Origin: Flammeovirga sp. SJP92
GTDB taxonomy: Bacteria > Bacteroidota > Bacteroidia > Cytophagales > Flammeovirgaceae
Direction: 5' to 3'
Assembly (NCBI RefSeq): GCF_001583495.1
Contig: NZ_LQAQ01000061.1
Span: 434,001 to 498,000, forward strand
Length of the DNA: 64,000 nt
Positions 16,393 to 25,079 of the stretch are shown here, in pieces. The notes under the pieces were generated by a model. It was not told the origin of the DNA. It did no database searches and saw only the letters and a program-made list of their open reading frames with translations. Numbering within the stretch: position 1 is the first letter of the stretch; each line of letters starts with the position of its first letter. The position numbers were made by a program, and so were the translations under genes.

Positions 16393-17018
16393 GTGGTCAA
16401 ATCTATGTGAAATGTTTTCATACCATTTTCACGCATGATTGCTTCATTCTCCTCTCCTATTCCAATAAATTCTAATCCTAAGTTTTGAGCTGTCTTCAAA
16501 TCCCATAATCCATCTCCTATAGAATAGATTTTATCAAACTGCTCTACTTTGTAGAATTCTTTTGCATTTTCTATCGCTTTGGAAACTATATTTTCTCTTT
16601 CGTAAATATTATTTGAAGGTACTAATTGTAAAGGATCATATGTAGCTCCAATCGCTTCTAATTTTAGTTTCGCTGGCTCAAGCAATGATCCTGTGGCATA
16701 ACAAATACCATAATTCTTATTCTTTTGGAGGTTTTGTATTAATTGGGAAGCCCCTTTAATTTCTTCGATTTTATGTTGATTTATTTCTGAGAAGAGGATG
16801 TTCCCAAACTGTGCTTGCACCTCAGCATCAAAAGGCTTTTGTACGTGCTCTTCATAAATTACTTTTGAAATATAAGAATCCGTATGATGCTTATAGGTTT
16901 TAAAGTTGAACCCTTCTTCTTTTACCCCAAGTATTTTTAATGCTTTTCTAAAGGCTCCAATATGAATTTCGACAGAATCAGTCAGCGTGCCATCAATATC
17001 AAAAACGATTAAGTTCAT
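16380..17018 (-). CDS. HAD-superfamily phosphatase
   Basis: Motif I is FDIDGTLTDS (nucleophile and acid/base Asp pair near residues 6 and 8), motif II is the YATGS segment (about 110), and motif IV is SIGDGLWDLKTA (about 168). An alpha-helical cap lies between motif I and II, as in phosphoglycolate phosphatase and beta-phosphoglucomutase-type enzymes. At 212 residues the length is normal. The substrate cannot be told. The last residues, TFTP, and the stop codon lie inside the palindromic repeat at 16351-16392, so the original C-terminus may have been altered by that element. Confidence 0.85.
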   Translation of the reverse strand: MNLIVFDIDGTLTDSVEIHIGAFRKALKILGVKEEGFNFKTYKHHTDSYISKVIYEEHVQKPFDAEVQAQFGNILFSEINQHKIEEIKGASQLIQNLQKNKNYGICYATGSLLEPAKLKLEAIGATYDPLQLVPSNNIYERENIVSKAIENAKEFYKVEQFDKIYSIGDGLWDLKTAQNLGLEFIGIGEENEAIMRENGMKTFHIDLTTFTP

Positions 17019-17046
17019 CTGCAGTTTTGTTGTTTGTCATAAAAAA

Positions 17047-17071
17047 AGGTGATGAAAAAATTCACCACCTT
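17047..17071 (-). terminator. Terminator of the SDR gene
   Basis: AAGGTGATGAA (17047-17057) pairs with TTCACCACCTT (17061-17071) with one mismatch; a minus-strand T-run from 17041-17047 follows. Confidence 0.85.
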
Positions 17072-17096
17072 AAAATTAAGTAAATACTTATAAAAT

Positions 17097-18020
17097 TTAA
17101 TTGATAAATCGATGTATTGCTTCATTGGCATTATCCTGATATACAGGATTACTAAAACCATTATAGTAAGGACTCTGATCCACCAAAGGTCCTGTCAATA
17201 CATTTTTCTTACTTGCGTAAAACACTCCACTCTCTAATTTTTCGTTATTGATACTTTGAACAAATCGCTTTGCTCCACTTTCTAAACTATGAGAAAGGCC
17301 TAAAAGTGGCATGATGATCGGCATCCCGACATATTTATACATGATTCTTTGTAAGAAAGGCATATCATTAAAACCGTCTGTACCTCGTGTTCCCCCTGGG
17401 CTTACACTGATAAATTTTATATTTGGGTACTTTCTTGCCATTGATGACATCCACAATGTGCCACTCAATTTTACCCCTGAATACGCTAATACAGGGTCGA
17501 ACTTTTTGCCGAAAGCTGAACCATCAAAAAGTGAAGTGAATTCGTCCACACTTGCTTGTTTCAGTTGATACTGCTCCATTCCCATTTTCTTTACTCCTCT
17601 TGCCACTTCAGAACTCGCATACAATGCAATATTTTTCAACTTATCATTTTTGATCAATTCATCGACTAAAACAACGTGCCCTAATAAATTGGAAGCGGTA
17701 ATAGTTGTTACACCATCTTTTGTCGCTTTTTCAGGAGTTTTTCCTCCCAATCCACCAGCATTCATAATTAAAGCATCAATAGAAGTATCTAGCTGTGCTA
17801 TTGCCTTTTTCACTGAATCAGGTTGAGAAACATCCATAATGATAATTTCAAAGACCTTTCTTCCTGTCAATTCCTCCAATTCTTCTTGAGCAACTTTTGC
17901 TTTTTCTAAATTTCTACAAGCCAAATATATTTTCTCAGTGGTATTGATTTTACCTAATTGACGAGCTGTTTCTTTACCGATACCTGCGTTGGCACCTGTG
18001 ATCATTATTACTTTGTTCAT
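17097..18020 (-). CDS. Short-chain dehydrogenase/reductase
   Basis: The 307-residue Rossmann protein carries TGANAGIGKETARQLG at the N-terminus (cofactor loop TGxxxGIG) and LIMNAGG (the NNAG position). The catalytic region has SSEVARG and YSGVKLSG, the YxxxK motif; the chain is longer than classical SDRs and resembles retinol-dehydrogenase or protochlorophyllide-reductase-like members. Substrate unknown. It is the last of a minus-strand group, after DUF4345 (22 bp away) and an AraC regulator, so expression is probably linked to that regulator. Confidence 0.88.
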   Translation of the reverse strand: MNKVIMITGANAGIGKETARQLGKINTTEKIYLACRNLEKAKVAQEELEELTGRKVFEIIIMDVSQPDSVKKAIAQLDTSIDALIMNAGGLGGKTPEKATKDGVTTITASNLLGHVVLVDELIKNDKLKNIALYASSEVARGVKKMGMEQYQLKQASVDEFTSLFDGSAFGKKFDPVLAYSGVKLSGTLWMSSMARKYPNIKFISVSPGGTRGTDGFNDMPFLQRIMYKYVGMPIIMPLLGLSHSLESGAKRFVQSINNEKLESGVFYASKKNVLTGPLVDQSPYYNGFSNPVYQDNANEAIHRFIN

Positions 18021-18042
18021 GATTGTATCTATTTTGGGTGAA

Positions 18043-18468
18043 TTAAATTGAGGATGAAAATAAAGGTGTACTAGCTTCCACTTTTTTCTTTTGGAAGAGA
18101 TAAAAGCCTACAAAACCTAATATGAATTCTAATACAGTCGCTTTGATGACGCTCTCTACAGGCATTCCATCAGAAAGTATACTGATTAGTCTTCCTGAAC
18201 CGATGGATAAGAAAACGACTGTTGGAATTAAAGTTGAGAGATAAGATAACTTAGAATTGAATGCTCCGGTGATTGTCGTTAATCCAAGAGCGAAAAGGAG
18301 AGCGCTATAAGCTCTAGCTTCATTGAGTGCATTTACATTTCCACCAGAAAGGTCTATTCCTCCTGTGGCTTTCATTTCCACGGGCATTACCAATGAAGAA
18401 ACCCCTATAAATGAAAGTAATAGTCCTGAGAGTACGAGATAACTCTTGATTGTTTTTGATTGTTTCAT
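18043..18468 (-). CDS. DUF4345-type four-helix membrane protein
   Basis: The 141-residue protein has four hydrophobic segments (about 10-28, 50-68, 75-95 and 108-126). The conserved NEARAYSALLFALGL stretch on the second helix, with an RA-Y-G/S-A pattern, is the feature I associate with DUF4345. The role of that family is unknown. It lies between the AraC regulator and the SDR and is probably co-transcribed with both. Confidence 0.75.
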   Translation of the reverse strand: MKQSKTIKSYLVLSGLLLSFIGVSSLVMPVEMKATGGIDLSGGNVNALNEARAYSALLFALGLTTITGAFNSKLSYLSTLIPTVVFLSIGSGRLISILSDGMPVESVIKATVLEFILGFVGFYLFQKKKVEASTPLFSSSI

Positions 18469-18530
18469 AACTTCTGTTTGTAATTGTGTAAAACAAAAGT
18501 CGATGAAAATTCAGGGAGTGTTTGATCGTT

Positions 18531-19388
18531 TTAGCTCAAAGATTTCTCATTTTGGTCCAGACGGAAATCAGAGGGTGATTTCCCCACTAAATCCGTAAAA
18601 TTTCGGTTAAATGTAGCCAAAGAATCGTACCCCACATCATAAGCGACATCAGAAACCCTATCATTTGTATTCTGAAGTAATTCTACTGCTTTCTCGATTT
18701 TCTTAGTATTGATATATTTTTTTGGACTTTCTTCAAACACCTCTTTAAACTTTCTTTTAAAAGAAGAAGTGCTCATTTGAGTAAGAGAAGCCAATTCATC
18801 CACGGATAAATTGGTATAAAGGTTTTGCTGGATCACTTTTTTAAAGGCTACTTCTGTAGGTTTAAAAATAGCTGAAAGAAAATCCAGTTCATTGGGTGCT
18901 TCTGTAGATTTGGATACTAATAAGATAAACTCCTTCAGCTTTGCCTTAATTAAGCTTTCATCTGCTAGTGATGGGTTTTCTAATAGCAGATTGATACTTT
19001 CTCTGTAATTCTCTAACAGTTTATCAATCTGAATCTGCTTTACATTATAATCTACTTTATGTGTTGATTGTGTAAAATCAAACTCAAACAGGTCTTTGAC
19101 AATAGAAGGATATAAAAAGATACCAACAGATTCAATACCGTCATCACAATGCTTTGAATCTTTTACTGGCTCAAAGAAGTAATTTAAACACTTTGCCAAC
19201 ATTCCCTGTTGACGATTCACCTTAAAATAATCATCAGGAGTTCTTACGGCTACTTCCCCTTTGTTGACAAACATAAAACAAGCTTCATTTTCTACGTACT
19301 GTTTTAATGTACGATCAAAGCTAGGCATAGAAAGTTTAATAAAAACGGGTTGCCCCTTGTATGTAATATGTTTCTCTTGATATTCCAT
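18531..19388 (-). CDS. AraC-family transcriptional regulator
   Basis: The N-terminal half (about 1-165) is a cupin-like sensing domain without a recognised ligand. The C-terminal 100 residues hold the double helix-turn-helix: LSVDELASLTQMSTSSFKRKFKEVF, then VSDVAYDVGYDSLATFNRNFTDLVGKSPSDFR, both canonical. It heads the group AraC - DUF4345 - SDR on the minus strand, which it may control. A good promoter precedes it (19417-19445). Confidence 0.92.
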   Translation of the reverse strand: MEYQEKHITYKGQPVFIKLSMPSFDRTLKQYVENEACFMFVNKGEVAVRTPDDYFKVNRQQGMLAKCLNYFFEPVKDSKHCDDGIESVGIFLYPSIVKDLFEFDFTQSTHKVDYNVKQIQIDKLLENYRESINLLLENPSLADESLIKAKLKEFILLVSKSTEAPNELDFLSAIFKPTEVAFKKVIQQNLYTNLSVDELASLTQMSTSSFKRKFKEVFEESPKKYINTKKIEKAVELLQNTNDRVSDVAYDVGYDSLATFNRNFTDLVGKSPSDFRLDQNEKSLS

Positions 19389-19416
19389 AGTCAGAAGTTT
19401 GAAAATCGATGTACTC

Positions 19417-19445
19417 CAAAAATATCGAAAAATTAGGTAAACAAA
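19417..19445 (-). promoter_or_regulatory. Promoter of the AraC regulator
   Basis: On the minus strand TTTG (19442-19445), a 17-bp spacer and TATTTTTG (19417-19424) match the Bacteroidota housekeeping consensus. The -7 box ends 28 bp before the start codon. Confidence 0.7.
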
Positions 19446-19446
19446 A

Positions 19447-19474
19447 AGAGGTTACCATTATCATGATAACCTCT
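19447..19474 (-). terminator. Orphan terminator upstream of the AraC gene
   Basis: AGAGGTTA (19447-19454) and TAACCTCT (19467-19474) form a hairpin whose minus-strand exit is TTTTTG. No minus-strand coding gene ends here, so it probably closes a short untranslated or very small transcript that starts near 19.67 kb. Confidence 0.6.
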
Positions 19475-19676
19475 CCAACTTAGTATGAAATGAAATGAAT
19501 TATTACTTATATTTTTAAAATCTTTATTTGTCTCTTTTTGAATTACTTATCCTAATTTAAATAACTTTTGATAAGTATTGATAAGAATAATGAAATATTG
19601 AAATAACTTCAACTTCAAATACCATTCTTGTAAAATTTCAAATCTCTTATTCTTACATATATCTTTTACGACATTA

Positions 19677-19718
19677 CAAAGGTAAAGGTTGTTCCTAAGT
19701 TTTAACATGTGTTAAAAC
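19677..19718 (-). promoter_or_regulatory. Putative promoter with overlapping inverted repeat
   Basis: TACCTTTG on the minus strand (19677-19684) fits the TAnnTTTG box. At 19699-19718 the arms GTTTTAAC and GTTAAAAC form an 8-bp inverted repeat with a 4-base spacer, placed where the -33 element would be, so a repressor bound there could block it. The -33 TTTG itself is missing, which is what one would expect of a regulated promoter. Confidence 0.45.
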
Positions 19719-19746
19719 AAGGATATATAGTCTTTTACACCATAAA

Positions 19747-19777
19747 ACTAACTGCTAAATTGCAGTTAGTGTTTTTT
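19747..19777 (+). terminator. Orphan plus-strand terminator
   Basis: A perfect 9-bp stem (ACTAACTGC, loop TAAATT, GCAGTTAGT) is followed by GTTTTTT. No plus-strand gene lies upstream back to the AraC start, so the transcript it ends is unknown. Confidence 0.65.
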
Positions 19778-20121
19778 AAAATTGTCAAAATAAAAGTGTA
19801 AATATTACAAATTTGACAACCAAATATAGATAACAACCTACAGAAATCACAACATTAAATATTCACTTAATAATAATTTAATTTACAATACACCTCTTAT
19901 TAAGATACTACAGTTTTCATGCGATATTTGTAAAAGTTACACCTAACGGTTCTTACACCAATAAATGAATACTACTTCAACTTGTTTTAGTACATTTTCA
20001 CATTTGCTTTGTTCAACAATACAGCACAATGTTATCAGAAATAAGATATTTTTAATTATTTTAACTTTTAAACAATTCATTAACTTAGCTCTATCTTAAA
20101 AATAACTGAAGAAGTATTATA

Positions 20122-21738
20122 ATGAGATTACTTTTTTATCCTGTTCTTTATTTTGTCTTTTTGCTACAAGCCTTCTCTTGTAATGCTCAATACTTGCCAA
20201 AACATCATTATAAACATGTTGTTGCAGAAAAAGTATTGAATAAAATTGCCATGGCAAAAGGAGATAATAGAACAATTCCTGCATTAAAAATTACCAAAAA
20301 CAAAAAAAACATAGCCATGTACTTTGCGGGAGAAAAAGAACATTCTATTTGCTTGGACGAGGCTGCGTATGATTTATGCATCACAATGGAAAACGATTCT
20401 CTAAGTGCATTGGCATGTGTCATTGGTCATGAATTAGGTCATTATTATGAAGATCATAATGATCACTTTGGCTTCAACGATGAATTCAGAAAACATGATA
20501 AAGAAGCAATAGAAGATGTAGCCGATAAATTCAGTCTTTTTTTTGGTGCTGTAGCTGGGTATAATACCCCAAAAGCTTTCCCTGTTATCCTAAATAAAAT
20601 CTATGAAGCATATGGCAAATCTGATAAACTTTCGGGGTACCCTGATTTAAAAGACAGGCAAAAGATTGTCAAAAATGCTATTAATGAAACCAATGCATTT
20701 ATTAATATCTATAGGATGGGGCAAAATCTCTATGCAATACATCATTATCAAGAAGCCAAAAACTGCCTAGAATTTATTTTAAACCACTACCCTAGTAAAA
20801 TTATCCACAATAATATAGGCGTTTGTAACTTGAGTATTTACCTTAACGAAAACAATAATCAAGAAGCTTACCCTTATATTTATCCTTTTGAATTTGATGT
20901 GAGAGTAAAACGTATAAACGAACTGCCAACACTTTCAAAAAGAAATCATGATTTTAAATTGATTGACGAAGCTATTCAGTTTTTTAAAGAAGCCATCCAC
21001 ATTGATCCTTACTACGAAACTGCTTATATCAACCTCGCTTGTGCCTATTCGATTCGTGGAAATCAAGATGGTGCTTCAGGCACAATTAATGAACTTCAAT
21101 TATTCTTAGAAAAAGAAGGAAAAACATTATCTGAAAATGCTTATTTGATGAAAGGAATCAGTAAAGCATTGAATGAAGATTATGTAAATGCTCAAAAAGC
21201 TTTTGATCAAGTAACGTCTACTTCTGATATCAATCAATTCAATATTGCAGTTTTAGAAGCAGAAATGAATAAAGAGAGTTCGTATTTTGAGGATTTCAAA
21301 AGTTGGGTTTCTAGTTATTTTACTGAAGATGATAATACAATCAATCAAATTATAACCATAAATCCTGATCAAGAATCTATTGATAATACAAAAGTTCCCA
21401 CTATTGTTCGTGATTCAACTTATAAGAGTATCGACTTGGGAAACTGGGCCTACGTTTATTATAAGGATAATCAAACCTCATTGAACTACATCTACAAAGG
21501 AAAAAGCAAAACCATCAAAATGATTATTGCATTGGATAATAATCAGAGCTCAACTTTCAAAGGCATTCAATTCAATGACGACTACCATAAAATTGTCTCA
21601 TCTCAATATTATGGTTTTCCAACTTTCCGGTGGAATAAGAAACCGCTTTCTATCATTGTTTATGAACATGGTAACATCGGTTTTTTATTAGAAAATGATA
21701 AAGTGGTCAATTGGTTTACATGGAGTACAAAAGAATAA
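20122..21738 (+). CDS. Exported M48-like zinc metallopeptidase with TPR repeats
   Basis: A signal peptide (MRLLFYPVLYFVFLLQAFSC, then NAQ) leads to a peptidase core with HELGH at residues 103-107 and a downstream E-D pair in EAIEDVADKF near 131 as third-ligand candidate, the order seen in the M48 (Ste24/HtpX) clan. From about residue 195 the chain has TPR-like helix pairs (YHYQEAKNCLEFILNHYPS, FFKEAIHIDPYYETAYINLACAY), the arrangement of BepA/YfgC-type periplasmic proteases that help outer-membrane quality control. The final 100 residues are strand-rich and unassigned. Single gene, convergent with fhs. Confidence 0.75.
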   Translation: MRLLFYPVLYFVFLLQAFSCNAQYLPKHHYKHVVAEKVLNKIAMAKGDNRTIPALKITKNKKNIAMYFAGEKEHSICLDEAAYDLCITMENDSLSALACVIGHELGHYYEDHNDHFGFNDEFRKHDKEAIEDVADKFSLFFGAVAGYNTPKAFPVILNKIYEAYGKSDKLSGYPDLKDRQKIVKNAINETNAFINIYRMGQNLYAIHHYQEAKNCLEFILNHYPSKIIHNNIGVCNLSIYLNENNNQEAYPYIYPFEFDVRVKRINELPTLSKRNHDFKLIDEAIQFFKEAIHIDPYYETAYINLACAYSIRGNQDGASGTINELQLFLEKEGKTLSENAYLMKGISKALNEDYVNAQKAFDQVTSTSDINQFNIAVLEAEMNKESSYFEDFKSWVSSYFTEDDNTINQIITINPDQESIDNTKVPTIVRDSTYKSIDLGNWAYVYYKDNQTSLNYIYKGKSKTIKMIIALDNNQSSTFKGIQFNDDYHKIVSSQYYGFPTFRWNKKPLSIIVYEHGNIGFLLENDKVVNWFTWSTKE

Positions 21739-21742
21739 AAAA

Positions 21743-21777
21743 TCCCCTTCAAAAAGTAATATTCTTTTAAAAGGGGA
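21743..21777. terminator. Bidirectional terminator
   Basis: TCCCCTT (21743-21749) and AAGGGGA (21771-21777) pair, with additional A/T pairing inside, between the convergent M48-TPR and fhs genes. Confidence 0.75.
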
Positions 21778-21799
21778 CTGATCAAGTAAAACTCTATTC

Positions 21800-23470
21800 T
21801 TATGAAAGGCCTTCTATCTGACCGTTTTTAAACATAATTTTATTGGCTTGAGGTTCTTTTGGAAGACCAGGCATTCTCATGATACTGCCTGCTCTAGCTA
21901 CAATGAAACCTGCACCATTATTGATTAATAAATCTTCAAAATGAATATGAAAACCTCCCGTAGGAGCTCCTAAGATCTTTGCATTATCTGTAAACGAGCT
22001 TTGCGTTTTCGCTACGCAAACTGGCAATTCAGACATACCGTACTTCTCTATTCTTTTCAACTTCTTCAAAGCTTTAGAATCCATTTTGATTCCGTCTGCT
22101 CTATATATTTTCTTTGCAATTTTATCTAATTTCTCATAGATAGAATCTTCCAAATCATAAGTAAACTGTAAAGGTCCTGATGGATTTGTTTCAATCACGT
22201 CTACCACTTTTTGTGCTAAATCAGTAGCTCCTTTACCACCTTTCATAAAGCTGTCGTTCACCGCAAACTCAACACCTTTGTCATTACACCATTTCTCCAC
22301 AAAGTTCATTTCCTCTGTAGTATCAAAAGCATATTGATTGAAAGTAACAAGTACTGTCTGACCAAAGCCTTGCATATTCTCAATATGTCTTTCAAGGTTT
22401 TTCATACCTAGTTTCAGGCCTTCAATATTCGGTAATTTGATGTCATCTAAAGCAACACCACCATGAAGTTTCAATGCTTGTGAAGTAGCGACAATCACTG
22501 TTAAATCTGGATTTAGACCTGCTTTTCTACATTTGATATTGAAGAATTTCTCAGCACCCAAATCAGCACCAAAACCTGCTTCAGTAATAGTGTAATCCGC
22601 ATAATTCATGGCCATTTTTGTAGCCAATACAGAATTACAACCATGAGCAATGTTGGCAAATGGTCCACCGTGAATGAAGGCTGGAGTATTTTCTGTCGTC
22701 TGAACCAAGTTCGGGTGAATGGCATCTTTCATCAATACCGCCATAGCACCTTCAACTCCTAAATCTCTCACATAAACAGGATCATTATTATGATCATAGC
22801 CTAAATAGATATTACCGATTCTTTCTTGAAGGTCCTCTCTATTTTCAGCTAAACATAAAATAGCCATCAATTCAGATGCAGGTGTAATATCAAACCCTGC
22901 CTCGGCAACATCTCCGTTTCCGATACCACCCAAACCTGTAACGATTTGTCTAAGTGCTCTGTCGTTTACATCTAGTACTCTCCTCCAGTTGATTGACTTC
23001 AACTGCTTACCAGAAGCTCTTTCAAAATGCTGATGATTATCTACCAAAGCAGAAATCATATTATTGGCTGAAGTAATCGCATGGAAATCACCTGTAAAAT
23101 GAAGGTTGATATCTTCCATTGGTAATACTTGAGCGTGACCACCTCCAGCCGCGCCGCCTTTCATGCCAAAACAAACACCCAATGAAGGCTCTCTCAATGC
23201 AGGAATAGCATTGTGTCCTAACTGTTGTAAACCTAATGCCAAACCTACAGAAGTAGTGGTTTTACCAATTCCGGCCCTTGTAGGAGTGATCGCTGTTACA
23301 AGAATGAGTTTCTTCTTGTTATCTCTTTTCTTTTGCAGTAGTTCATAAGGTACTTTAGCCATATAATGACCATAAGGAATCAGATCTTCTTCAGGAATTC
23401 CAATACTTTTCCCTACCTCATAAATACGTTTTAAGACGGTTTCTCTAGCGATTTCTATATCGGTTTTCAT
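21800..23470 (-). CDS. fhs: Formate--tetrahydrofolate ligase
   Basis: The enzyme makes 10-formyl-THF from formate, THF and ATP, feeding purine synthesis and initiator-tRNA formylation. The 556-residue length is standard. The P-loop region is [20 protein letters not shown] (about 61-80), and [28 protein letters not shown] and [17 protein letters not shown] are family signatures. It stands alone here, with a terminator behind it. Its product is used by the purine pathway that also includes purD and purK in this window. Confidence 0.97.
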   Translation of the reverse strand: MKTDIEIARETVLKRIYEVGKSIGIPEEDLIPYGHYMAKVPYELLQKKRDNKKKLILVTAITPTRAGIGKTTTSVGLALGLQQLGHNAIPALREPSLGVCFGMKGGAAGGGHAQVLPMEDINLHFTGDFHAITSANNMISALVDNHQHFERASGKQLKSINWRRVLDVNDRALRQIVTGLGGIGNGDVAEAGFDITPASELMAILCLAENREDLQERIGNIYLGYDHNNDPVYVRDLGVEGAMAVLMKDAIHPNLVQTTENTPAFIHGGPFANIAHGCNSVLATKMAMNYADYTITEAGFGADLGAEKFFNIKCRKAGLNPDLTVIVATSQALKLHGGVALDDIKLPNIEGLKLGMKNLERHIENMQGFGQTVLVTFNQYAFDTTEEMNFVEKWCNDKGVEFAVNDSFMKGGKGATDLAQKVVDVIETNPSGPLQFTYDLEDSIYEKLDKIAKKIYRADGIKMDSKALKKLKRIEKYGMSELPVCVAKTQSSFTDNAKILGAPTGGFHIHFEDLLINNGAGFIVARAGSIMRMPGLPKEPQANKIMFKNGQIEGLS

Positions 23471-23733
23471 AGCTCGTCAGGAAAATAATAATATGTTTAT
23501 AATGCTTAATATGTTTCTCCAACTATAATGTGTGCGTTACATAAGAAAGTTATATGCAGTGAAAAATAACTTTTCTTATCCATTTTTAATCTTACTTTAT
23601 AACTGTAAATATTACATTATCAGCAAATTAAATAACACTCAAGAATAATTTTCATTGATTGATATGCCAAAATAAGACATATTAATAGTAAATTAAAGTG
23701 TTATAAATCACCATCTAACAAAAAACACATAGA

Positions 23734-24513
23734 ATGACGTTGGAATTAATTAACTATAAGAAAACTCAACAAATAGCTTACATCTCATTGAACAGGCCTG
23801 AGAAACGCAACGCACTCAACCATCAATTGGTCTCTGAACTTAAGGAAGCCTTAGATGTTATTGAAAATGATAACACTGTAAAAGCTGTAGTACTTACAGG
23901 AGAAGGAAAAGCTTTTTGTGCGGGTGCGGATTTATCTTACATCCAAGATCTTCAAAACTTCTCTTATGAGGAAAACTTAGAAGACTCCAACCACTTGAAA
24001 GAGTTATTCTTAAAAATCTATTATTATCCAAAAATCATCATAGCGAGTATTCAAGGTGCCGCTATTGCGGGAGGTTGCGGATTGGCTACTGTTTGTGATT
24101 TTGCTTTTGCAGAGAGTGGAGCCAAGTTCAGTTATTCAGAAGTGAAGATTGGATTTATCCCTGCCATTGTCAGTATTTTTCTTGTTAGAAAAATTGGCGA
24201 AGGAAAAGCGAAACAACTATTGCTGTCTGGACAAGTCATCACTGCTCAGAAAGCATTGGATTATGGACTGATCAACGGTATTACTTCTGCTGAAAATCTA
24301 GATGAGGAAGTTTTTGATTTCGCTCAGAAATTGATCTCTGAAACTTCTTTACAAGCCAAAGCAGACACCAAACACCTTATTGCTTCTACTTGGCACCTAC
24401 CTTTGGAAGAAGCGATGAATCTGGCTGTTGTTTCTAATGCTAAAGCAAGAAGCAATGAAGATTGCAAAAAAGGGATTGCGGCTTTTTTAAATAAAGAAAA
24501 AATTGAATGGTAA
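23734..24513 (+). CDS. Enoyl-CoA hydratase/isomerase family protein
   Basis: The 259-residue crotonase-fold protein has the oxyanion-hole motifs GKAFCAGADLSYI (about 66-78) and IQGAAIAGGCGLATVCDFAFA (about 105-125), and EVKIGFIPAIVS at the Glu position of the catalytic region. Members hydrate enoyl-CoA in fatty-acid or amino-acid breakdown; the pattern is close to methylglutaconyl-CoA hydratase-like proteins of Bacteroidota, but the exact substrate cannot be read from the sequence. It is a single gene after a 263-bp intergenic region. Confidence 0.92.
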   Translation: MTLELINYKKTQQIAYISLNRPEKRNALNHQLVSELKEALDVIENDNTVKAVVLTGEGKAFCAGADLSYIQDLQNFSYEENLEDSNHLKELFLKIYYYPKIIIASIQGAAIAGGCGLATVCDFAFAESGAKFSYSEVKIGFIPAIVSIFLVRKIGEGKAKQLLLSGQVITAQKALDYGLINGITSAENLDEEVFDFAQKLISETSLQAKADTKHLIASTWHLPLEEAMNLAVVSNAKARSNEDCKKGIAAFLNKEKIEW

Positions 24514-24656
24514 TAAATTTAATTTCAATTACTTAACACATCTTTAGTAAAAGACATTTAATTAAAATAAATATCTTTAAATAGAGTAGTTATGATTAAA
24601 CACAAATAAGTAACATTGTAACATTATTGTATTGTAAATCTCTTTTAAAACTCACA

Positions 24657-24998
24657 ATGAAATATATTCTTACCCTTATTAGCATTATTTTCTTTTCATT
24701 TCAGCTTTTCGCCAAAGGTGGCCCTGAAGTATATAAAAGAATCAGCAGTAGGTATCATAATGGTGAAATAATTATAGCTTACAATACTGTTGACAACCTT
24801 CCGAAAACTAATGTTCATCAATTTCATAAAGAAAATCAATTGAACTTTGGAGGGGTTAATGTTGACATTTATGAATCGAATAATGCTACTCTTGCCTACA
24901 TCAAAATAGGTACTAAAGCAGCATGGACTTATCTACAAGAAGGAGATAATATCAACACAATCATTAGAGAATTGATAGTAGTGACTCATAACAATTAG
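24657..24998 (+). CDS. Small exported hypothetical protein
   Basis: An upstream in-frame ATG exists at 24627, but the ATG at 24657 gives a proper signal peptide (MKYILTLISIIFFSFQLFAK), so I place the start there. The mature part of about 93 residues (GGPEVYKRISSRYHNGE, then strand-rich sequence) has no cysteine and no motif I recognise. It is transcribed alone and ends at a long bidirectional terminator. Confidence 0.65.
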   Translation: MKYILTLISIIFFSFQLFAKGGPEVYKRISSRYHNGEIIIAYNTVDNLPKTNVHQFHKENQLNFGGVNVDIYESNNATLAYIKIGTKAAWTYLQEGDNINTIIRELIVVTHNN

Positions 24999-25009
24999 AC
25001 AATGAAAAA

Positions 25010-25070
25010 GGGTGTTGCAAAAACTACAATTGAAATTATGACATCCAATTATTCTAATTTTGCGACACCC
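25010..25070. terminator. Bidirectional terminator with long loop
   Basis: GGGTGTTGCAAAA (25010-25022) pairs with TTTTGCGACACCC (25058-25070) with one mismatch; the inner 35 bases can form a further small stem. It separates convergent genes. Confidence 0.75.
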
Positions 25071-25079
25071 CATTTATAT

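Larger units (their letters stand above)
19389..20121. other. Intergenic region, 733 bp
   Basis: This is the largest gap in the window. It holds the AraC promoter, two orphan terminators facing opposite ways (19447-19474 minus, 19747-19777 plus) and a putative operator-promoter at 19677-19718. The right part (19780-20121) is AT-rich leader of the M48-TPR gene with no feature I can name. No frame longer than a few tens of codons looks coding. Confidence 0.6.

Noticed and set aside
16269-16475. Plus-strand frame of 68 residues after typA
   Set aside because: It runs through the terminator hairpin and the palindromic repeat and is antisense to the HAD gene.
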